Below, one piece after another: positions 59,139 through 64,000 of a stretch of DNA of 64,000 nucleotides. A model generated the notes under the pieces. It searched no databases. It worked only from the letters and a program-made list of their open reading frames with translations, and was not told the DNA's origin. Numbering within the stretch: position 1 is the stretch's first letter; each line of letters opens with the position of its first letter. Source of the DNA: Lachnospira sp. UBA3790 (lineage in GTDB: Bacteria; Bacillota; Clostridia; Lachnospirales; Lachnospiraceae); NCBI GenBank assembly GCA_002369135.1, contig DFEY01000003.1, positions 147,062 to 211,061 of the forward strand, in the 5' to 3' direction. The position numbers were made by a program, and so were the translations under genes.

Positions 59139-59585
59139 ATGAGAATCTTAGGATTGGATTATGGGTCAAAGACTGTGGGAGTAGCAGTTACAGACCCGCT
59201 TAGGTTAACTGCGCAGGGCGTAGAAATAATAAGAAGAAAACATCCTGTTAAAATACGTAAAACCATAGCTAGAATCAAGGAATTAATAGAAGAGTATGAT
59301 GTAGAAAAAATAGTTTTGGGACTCCCTCTTAACTTAGATGGAACAGCAGGCGAGAGAGTCACTAAAACCAAGGCCTTTGGCGAACTCTTAAAGGCAAAGA
59401 CTGGCCTTGAAATAATATTTGAGGATGAAAGACTTACAACAGTAGAAGCCCAAGAAATTTTAATAGATTTAGGTAAGAGTGAAGAAGAGTGGGACGAATA
59501 TATTGATATGGTAGCAGCAGTTGTTATCTTGGAACAATATATGGCGAGCCACGGCGAGGAAGACAAAGAAGAGAAAGAAGATTAG
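59139..59585 (+). CDS. ruvX: RuvX/YqgF family Holliday-junction-resolvase-like protein
   Basis: A 148-residue RNase H-fold protein also linked to pre-16S rRNA end processing. ILGLDYGSKTVGVAVTDP holds the first acidic residue, FEDERLTTVEA the second and DMVAAVVIL the third. A short acidic tail follows. Upstream (59092-59112) is a small inverted repeat GCCATTG / CAATGGC of unknown use. Confidence 0.94.
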   Translation: MRILGLDYGSKTVGVAVTDPLRLTAQGVEIIRRKHPVKIRKTIARIKELIEEYDVEKIVLGLPLNLDGTAGERVTKTKAFGELLKAKTGLEIIFEDERLTTVEAQEILIDLGKSEEEWDEYIDMVAAVVILEQYMASHGEEDKEEKED

Positions 59586-59591
59586 AAGAAA

Positions 59592-59846
59592 ATGATTACG
59601 TTTACAGATGAAAATGGTAACCAAGTAGAGTTTGATATTATTGAAGAGACTAGAATTAATGGTGTTAATTACATTCTCGTGACGGACAAGGTCGAGGATG
59701 AAGAGGCAGAAGCCTATATATTAAAAGACGTATCAAGTGACGAAGACGAAGATGCTGTTTATGAGATGGTAGAAGACGAATCTGAAATTGACTACATCGG
59801 CAAAGTATTTGCTGAGTCTATGGAAGATGTCGAGATTGTCAAATAA
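59592..59846 (+). CDS. DUF1292 (YrzB) family protein
   Basis: An 84-residue, strongly acidic protein: ITFTDENGNQVEFDIIEETRINGVNYILVTD is the DUF1292 signature. Function unknown; it follows ruvX by 6 bases, as in most Firmicutes. Confidence 0.92.
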   Translation: MITFTDENGNQVEFDIIEETRINGVNYILVTDKVEDEEAEAYILKDVSSDEDEDAVYEMVEDESEIDYIGKVFAESMEDVEIVK

Positions 59847-59924
59847 CAGACTTGCGGATTTGGGCGCTCGGTATGCCATGAAACATATGTGTACGGAAAA
59901 ATTAAATAGGAGGTACTTAGGAAA

Positions 59925-61586
59925 ATGGCTAACGATGCAAAAATTAAGATCATTCCTCTGGGCGGTTTAGAACAGATAGGAATGAATATCACTGCGTTTG
60001 AGTTTAACGACAACATCGTAGTGGTAGACTGTGGACAATCATTTCCAGACGAGGAAATGCTTGGTATTGATTGCGTAATTCCGGATATTGAGTTTTTACG
60101 CGAGAATAAAAAGAAGATTAAGGGCTTCGTGATTACACACGGTCACGAGGACCATATTGGTGCGCTTCCTTTTGTATTAAAAGAGATAAACGCGCCTGTA
60201 TATGCTACAAAGCTAACGATGGGAATTATCGAAGGCAAGCTGGTAGAGCATGAATTGATGGACGTTGTAAAACGTAAAGTTGTTAAGTTTGGACAGAGCA
60301 TCCACTTGGGTGATTTTAGAATTGAGTTTATCAAGACAAACCACTCAATAGCAGATGCGGCAGCGCTAGCTATTCATACTCCAGCGGGTGTCATCATTCA
60401 CACAGGTGACTTTAAAGTTGATTACACACCTGTCTTTGGCGATGCCATAAATTTACCTAGATTCTCAGACTTAGGTAAACGTGGAGTACTTGCTCTTATG
60501 TGCGATAGTACAAACGTACTTCGTCCAGGATTTACTCCATCGGAGAGCGAGGTTGGAAGAACATTCGACCACATCTTCCACGAGCACACAAAGAAGAGAA
60601 TAATTATTGCTACATTCGCATCAAACGTTGATAGAGTGCAGCAAATTATAAACACTGCATACAAATATAATCGTAAGGTAATAGTGGAAGGCCGAAGCAT
60701 GATCAATGTCATTTCGGTGGCGAGGGAACTTGGCTACATCAAGATTCCGGACAACACGCTTATTACAATAGAAGAAATGGAAAACTACACAGACGATCAA
60801 CTCGTGCTAATTACGACAGGTAGTCAGGGTGAGTCTATGGCGGCGCTATCTCGTATGGCAGCTAGCATCCACAAGAAAGTGGAGATTGGCCCAAATGACA
60901 CAATCGTATTTAGTTCAACACCTATTCCAGGTAACGAGAAGGCTGTGTCAAAGGTTATAAATGAACTTTATGAGAAGGGTGCAGACGTAATTTTCCAGGA
61001 TACTCACGTATCAGGCCACGCATGCCAAGAAGAAATCAAACTTATGTACTCGCTCATTAAACCTAAATATGCTATCCCAGTGCACGGTGAGTTTAGACAT
61101 CTTAGAGAGCACGGCAAACTTGCCCAGCGTATGGGAGTGGAAAAAGAAAATGTCTTTATCCTTAAATCTGGTGATGTGCTAGAACTAGGAGAAGACAGCG
61201 GCGAAGTAGTGGACGAAGTGCCACATGGTACAGTGCTAGTGGACGGTCTGGGCGTAGGTGATATTGGAAATATCGTACTTAGAGATAGACAAAGCCTAGC
61301 AGAAAGTGGTATTATTATCGTCGTTATCACATTGCAAAGATTTACAAATCAGCTTCTTGCTGGACCAGACATCGTAAGTCGAGGTTTTGTATATGTGCGT
61401 GAAGCTGAAGAGTTGATAGAAGATGCTAAGTATGTGGTTGAGGATGCATTGGATGATGTATTATCGGATCCTAAGGCAGACTGGGCTACTATCAAAAACG
61501 CAATCAAAGACAACTTGAGTGATTACATCTGGAGCGAGATGAAGAGACGTCCAGTAATCATTCCGATTATTACTGAAGTGGAGTAA
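59925..61586 (+). CDS. rnj: Ribonuclease J
   Basis: A 553-residue metallo-beta-lactamase/beta-CASP ribonuclease of mRNA turnover and rRNA maturation. KIIPLGGLEQIGMNITAFE, the metal site THGHEDHIGALP, HTGDFKVDYTP and the beta-CASP motifs (CDSTN; VSGHACQEE; PVHGEFRHL) are present. An AGGAGG and a second AGGA lie before the ATG. Its last 28 bases plus stop are duplicated just downstream. Confidence 0.96.
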   Translation: MANDAKIKIIPLGGLEQIGMNITAFEFNDNIVVVDCGQSFPDEEMLGIDCVIPDIEFLRENKKKIKGFVITHGHEDHIGALPFVLKEINAPVYATKLTMGIIEGKLVEHELMDVVKRKVVKFGQSIHLGDFRIEFIKTNHSIADAAALAIHTPAGVIIHTGDFKVDYTPVFGDAINLPRFSDLGKRGVLALMCDSTNVLRPGFTPSESEVGRTFDHIFHEHTKKRIIIATFASNVDRVQQIINTAYKYNRKVIVEGRSMINVISVARELGYIKIPDNTLITIEEMENYTDDQLVLITTGSQGESMAALSRMAASIHKKVEIGPNDTIVFSSTPIPGNEKAVSKVINELYEKGADVIFQDTHVSGHACQEEIKLMYSLIKPKYAIPVHGEFRHLREHGKLAQRMGVEKENVFILKSGDVLELGEDSGEVVDEVPHGTVLVDGLGVGDIGNIVLRDRQSLAESGIIIVVITLQRFTNQLLAGPDIVSRGFVYVREAEELIEDAKYVVEDALDDVLSDPKADWATIKNAIKDNLSDYIWSEMKRRPVIIPIITEVE

Positions 61587-61616
61587 ACATTCCGATTATT
61601 ATTGAAGTGGAGTAAA
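61559..61616 (+). repeat. 29-bp tandem duplication at the end of the RNase J gene
   Basis: Two copies (61559-61587 and 61588-61616) of a unit starting CATTCCGATTATTA and ending GTGGAGTAAA, differing at one base. The second copy is outside the RNase J reading frame and supplies the GTGGAG ribosome site of the next gene. Confidence 0.95.
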
Positions 61617-61617
61617 C

Positions 61618-62028
61618 ATGGCAAACAATTCAACGAGCGCTGCAAAGGCGGGCTTTAAATTTTTCAAATATTTCATAATGATATTAGTGCTAGTAGTTTG
61701 TGCTACTATCGCATTCAGATTTGGCTCTGCAGTTTTTTCTAATGACGGAGTGGAAGACCCACCTGGAGTGGACCTTACTGTGTCTGTTCCAAAGGGCACA
61801 ACCATCAGCGGAATGGGAGACTTGCTTGAAAAGTACAACATCATTTCAGATGCCAATGTCTTTGGCGTACAAGCATGGCTTTACGGCGTTAAGAAAGTGA
61901 AACCCGGCACATATTCATTCAACAATTCAAAGGGCGGCGAAGATATTCTAAAGATTATTAACGGTGGCCCAAATACAAATAAAAAAGGTGAAAAGATAGA
62001 ACCAGACGACGAAGGAACAGGACAATGA
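61618..62028 (+). CDS. Short MltG-like (YceG) membrane protein
   Basis: A 136-residue protein with one membrane helix (about 17-38) and a LysM-like YceG segment: VSVPKGTTISGMGDLLEKYNIISDANVFGVQAWLYGVKKVKPGTYSFN. It stops before the catalytic glycosidase domain of endolytic transglycosylase MltG (no catalytic Glu region), so it cannot cut glycan strands by itself. It may regulate a full MltG or bind peptidoglycan. Overlaps the next gene by 4 bases. Confidence 0.8.
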   Translation: MANNSTSAAKAGFKFFKYFIMILVLVVCATIAFRFGSAVFSNDGVEDPPGVDLTVSVPKGTTISGMGDLLEKYNIISDANVFGVQAWLYGVKKVKPGTYSFNNSKGGEDILKIINGGPNTNKKGEKIEPDDEGTGQ

Positions 62029-62663
62029 TCACAGATGAGAGATTTGTCACTTACATTCATTCACTTGAAAAGCCAAACAGCGAAATCTTGACTGAGATTG
62101 AGCAGGCGGCACATAAAGATTTGGTACCAATCATCAGAAAAGAAATGGAAAGTTTCTTGAGAGTGATTTTGACTATCAAACATCCAAAAGAAATTTTAGA
62201 GCTGGGTACTGCGATAGGGTACTCAGCTATTTTAATGAGTGAGTGTTGTGATGCAAAAATTACAACAATTGAAAATTACGAGAAGCGAATTCCAATAGCC
62301 CGTGAGAATTTTGAGAAGGCTGGGAAGTCTGATCAGATTGAATTGCTAGAGGGCGATGCTATGGAAGTTATGAAGACTTTGCCGAAGGAAAAATATGATT
62401 TCATTTTTATGGACGCGGCAAAGGCTCAGTACATTAACTACTTGCCAGAAGTTATGAGACTTCTTAACCCTGGTGGAGTTTTGATTACTGATAATGTTTT
62501 GCAGGATGGTGATTTGATTCAGTCAAAGTTCGTTGTGAGAAGAAGAGACAGAACAATTCACAAACGAATGCGTGAGTTTTTGGAAACTGTAAAACACGAT
62601 GAGAGATTAGAAACTAGTATCATTCCTATTGGGGATGGAATAGTTATGGCGGTGAAAAAATAA
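62025..62663 (+). CDS. trmR: O-methyltransferase, probable tRNA 5-hydroxyuridine methyltransferase
   Basis: A 212-residue class I SAM methyltransferase: ILELGTAIGYSAILMSE is the SAM loop, TTIENYEKRIPIARENF the acidic strand, and YDFIFMDAAKAQYINYLP the metal-binding Asp of the caffeoyl-CoA O-methyltransferase-like group. It resembles YrrM/TrmR, which makes 5-methoxyuridine at tRNA position 34; the adjacent U32 gene (TrhP-like, making the 5-hydroxyuridine) supports this. Confidence 0.85.
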   Translation: MITDERFVTYIHSLEKPNSEILTEIEQAAHKDLVPIIRKEMESFLRVILTIKHPKEILELGTAIGYSAILMSECCDAKITTIENYEKRIPIARENFEKAGKSDQIELLEGDAMEVMKTLPKEKYDFIFMDAAKAQYINYLPEVMRLLNPGGVLITDNVLQDGDLIQSKFVVRRRDRTIHKRMREFLETVKHDERLETSIIPIGDGIVMAVKK

Positions 62664-62687
62664 TCGCAAATTAGATTAGAGGTAGTT

Positions 62688-63902
62688 ATGAAGAAACCGG
62701 AATTAATGGTGCCAGCGAGCAGTCTAGAAGTTTTAAAGAGCGCTGTCAGATATGGAGCGGATGCTGTGTATATAGGCGGTGAAGTTTTTGGACTACGAGC
62801 TAAGGCAAAGAATTTTACAATAGAAGAAATGAAGGAAGGTGTGGAGTTTGCGCACGAGGCTGGAGTAAAGGTATATGTGACAGTCAATATTTTGGCGCAC
62901 AACGACGATTTAGAGCCAGCGCTTGAGTATGTTAAGGAATTAAAGGGTGTAAATCCAGACGCGCTAATTATTGCCGATCCAGCCATCTTTACAATTGTTC
63001 GTGAAGTTTGGCCAGAGATTGACATCCATATTAGTACTCAGGCCAACAATACAAACTACGGCACATATCTTTTCTGGCACAGACTTGGTGCAAAGAGAGT
63101 GGTATCTGCCCGCGAGCTAAACCTTCGCGAAATCCGCGAGATTAGAGACAACATCCCAGACGATATGGAAATAGAAACATTTGTACACGGCGCAATGTGT
63201 ATTTCATATTCTGGAAGATGCCTTTTAAGTTCATTTATGGCAGGTCGCGATGCCAACAAAGGCGCATGCACACATCCTTGCCGCTGGAAATATGCGGTAG
63301 TGGAAGAATCACGCCCTGGCCAATACATGCCAGTAGAAGAAAACGAGCGCGGCACATATATCTTCAACTCAAAAGACCTTTGCATGATAGACCACATTCC
63401 AGAGTTGGTGGAAGCAGGAATTGACAGTTTCAAAATAGAAGGTCGCATGAAGACCGCACTTTATGTGGCGACAGTAGCTAGAACATATCGCATGGCTATA
63501 GACGACTTCTTCGAAGACCCAGAAAAATACAAATCAAACATTCCAAAGTACAACGAGCTAATTTCACAGTGTACATACAGACAATTCACAACAGGCTTCT
63601 TCTTTGGAAAGCCGGACGAGAACGCACAGATCTATGACAAGAATGAGTACGAGAAAGACAGCGTTTATTTGGGAATAGTGGAAGGTGTGCAGGACAATGT
63701 TATTGAATTAACTCAAAAAAATAAATTCAAGGTGGGAGACACTATCGAGATAATGAAAAAAGATGGCAATGACATCAAGGCTGAGGTGCTTGGCATCAAA
63801 GATGAAAAGGGCAATGAGATGGATTCATGTCCACACCCACAGCAAAAAATCTTTGTGGAGTTAAGTGAAGCTCCTGATGTGGGAGATATATTGAAGATGT
63901 AA
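62688..63902 (+). CDS. U32 family protein, probable tRNA hydroxylation protein TrhP
   Basis: A 404-residue U32 'peptidase' family protein. KPELMVPASSLEVLKSAVRYGADAVYIGGEVFGLRAKAKNF and the signature ETFVHGAMCISYSGRCLLSSFMAGRDANKGACTHPCRWKY (with its Fe-S-type cysteines) are diagnostic; a C-terminal beta-barrel begins at about 320. TrhP members introduce 5-hydroxyuridine in tRNA using prephenate; the methyltransferase upstream would then methylate it. Ribosome site GAGGTAG. Confidence 0.93.
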   Translation: MKKPELMVPASSLEVLKSAVRYGADAVYIGGEVFGLRAKAKNFTIEEMKEGVEFAHEAGVKVYVTVNILAHNDDLEPALEYVKELKGVNPDALIIADPAIFTIVREVWPEIDIHISTQANNTNYGTYLFWHRLGAKRVVSARELNLREIREIRDNIPDDMEIETFVHGAMCISYSGRCLLSSFMAGRDANKGACTHPCRWKYAVVEESRPGQYMPVEENERGTYIFNSKDLCMIDHIPELVEAGIDSFKIEGRMKTALYVATVARTYRMAIDDFFEDPEKYKSNIPKYNELISQCTYRQFTTGFFFGKPDENAQIYDKNEYEKDSVYLGIVEGVQDNVIELTQKNKFKVGDTIEIMKKDGNDIKAEVLGIKDEKGNEMDSCPHPQQKIFVELSEAPDVGDILKM

Positions 63903-63908
63903 ATAAAA

Positions 63909-63934
63909 ACAGCGGCTATGCCGCTGTTTTTTTA
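63909..63934 (+). terminator. Rho-independent terminator after the U32 gene
   Basis: ACAGCGGC-TAT-GCCGCTGT followed by seven or eight T. Confidence 0.92.
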
Positions 63935-63951
63935 TGCTTTAATTTAGTGGT

Positions 63952-63989
63952 GGGCATATAAAATAGCAAAAGTACCAAAATATATGCCC
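63952..63989. repeat. Dispersed copy of the 38-base hairpin repeat
   Basis: GGGCATATA / TATATGCCC stem with a 20-base loop of the same pattern as the array at 56578-56933 (loop AAATAGCAAAAGTACCAAAA). It lies just after a terminator, with the 26-base spacer of the array missing. Confidence 0.9.
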
Positions 63990-64000
63990 ATACAATTCAA

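Noticed and set aside
59847..59924. Relic of a Fur-type regulator gene between the DUF1292 and RNase J genes
   Set aside because: Related genomes may carry a regulator here, but the 78 bases show no recognisable Fur peptide and only hold the ribosome site of RNase J.

Overview
The window is chromosomal DNA from a low-GC, Gram-positive anaerobe, most likely a Lachnospiraceae (Clostridia) gut or rumen commensal. The evidence is: an hrcA-grpE-dnaK-dnaJ operon behind a perfect CIRCE box, HPr-like, IreB and DUF1292 proteins of Firmicutes type, RNase J, an anaerobic ribonucleotide reductase activase, a bifunctional ArgJ, GerMN and ComEA lipoproteins, and several secreted proteins with lysine-rich Ig/FN3-like tails of the kind common in this family. 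No rRNA, tRNA, phage, transposase or CRISPR array was found. Genes are tightly packed; the only gene-free stretch over 300 bases is 56.56-57.00 kb, which holds a tandem hairpin repeat.

Layout. 0-2 kb (minus): a GT2 glycosyltransferase, a GtrA flippase-like protein and the start of a YfhO-type membrane protein, which together form a three-component surface glycosylation cassette. 2-8 kb: argG divergent from argCJBD across a control region full of ARG-box-like palindromes; this covers acetylated ornithine synthesis plus argininosuccinate synthase. 8-15 kb: an L,D-transpeptidase, a DUF1846 protein, a Y-family polymerase with a tiny YolD-like partner flanked by two hairpins that share an identical 19-nt loop, and a Na/Pi cotransporter. 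14.7-23.4 kb: comEA, a two-component system, a GerMN lipoprotein, comEC (apparently starting at a non-AUG codon), an acetyltransferase, a TMEM175-like channel and holA. 23.4-31.3 kb: rpsT, a secreted beta-helix protein, dut, nrdG, a secreted basic protein, an O-acetylhomoserine sulfhydrylase, a His-rich zinc/cadmium ATPase and a membrane protein.

31.4-45.1 kb is the most unusual part. Two very large secreted proteins (1586 and 1111 residues) are paralogues. Each carries a Ser/Thr-rich segment that reads like the pore-forming module of the aerolysin/ETX-MTX2 toxins, followed by Ig-like repeats and basic C-terminal domains. Between them lie a secreted S41-type protease-like protein, lepA, hemW and a PsiE-like membrane protein, with no clear terminator inside the stretch.

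45-56.6 kb: a metal-binding HMA protein behind a palindromic operator, the tail of a dead ZIP transporter, a lipoprotein, the heat-shock operon, a BrnT/BrnA-type toxin-antitoxin pair with a 14-bp-arm palindromic operator, then prmA, rsmE, a cysteine desulfurase and thiI. 56.6-64 kb: the 64-bp hairpin repeat array, an HPr-like protein without the usual active-site His, mtaB, ireB-ruvX-DUF1292, RNase J, a short MltG-like protein, an O-methyltransferase and a U32 protein, ending with a stray copy of the hairpin repeat.

Gene identities rest on reading the translations against remembered family motifs; no database search was run. Promoters, operators and terminators are sequence predictions.
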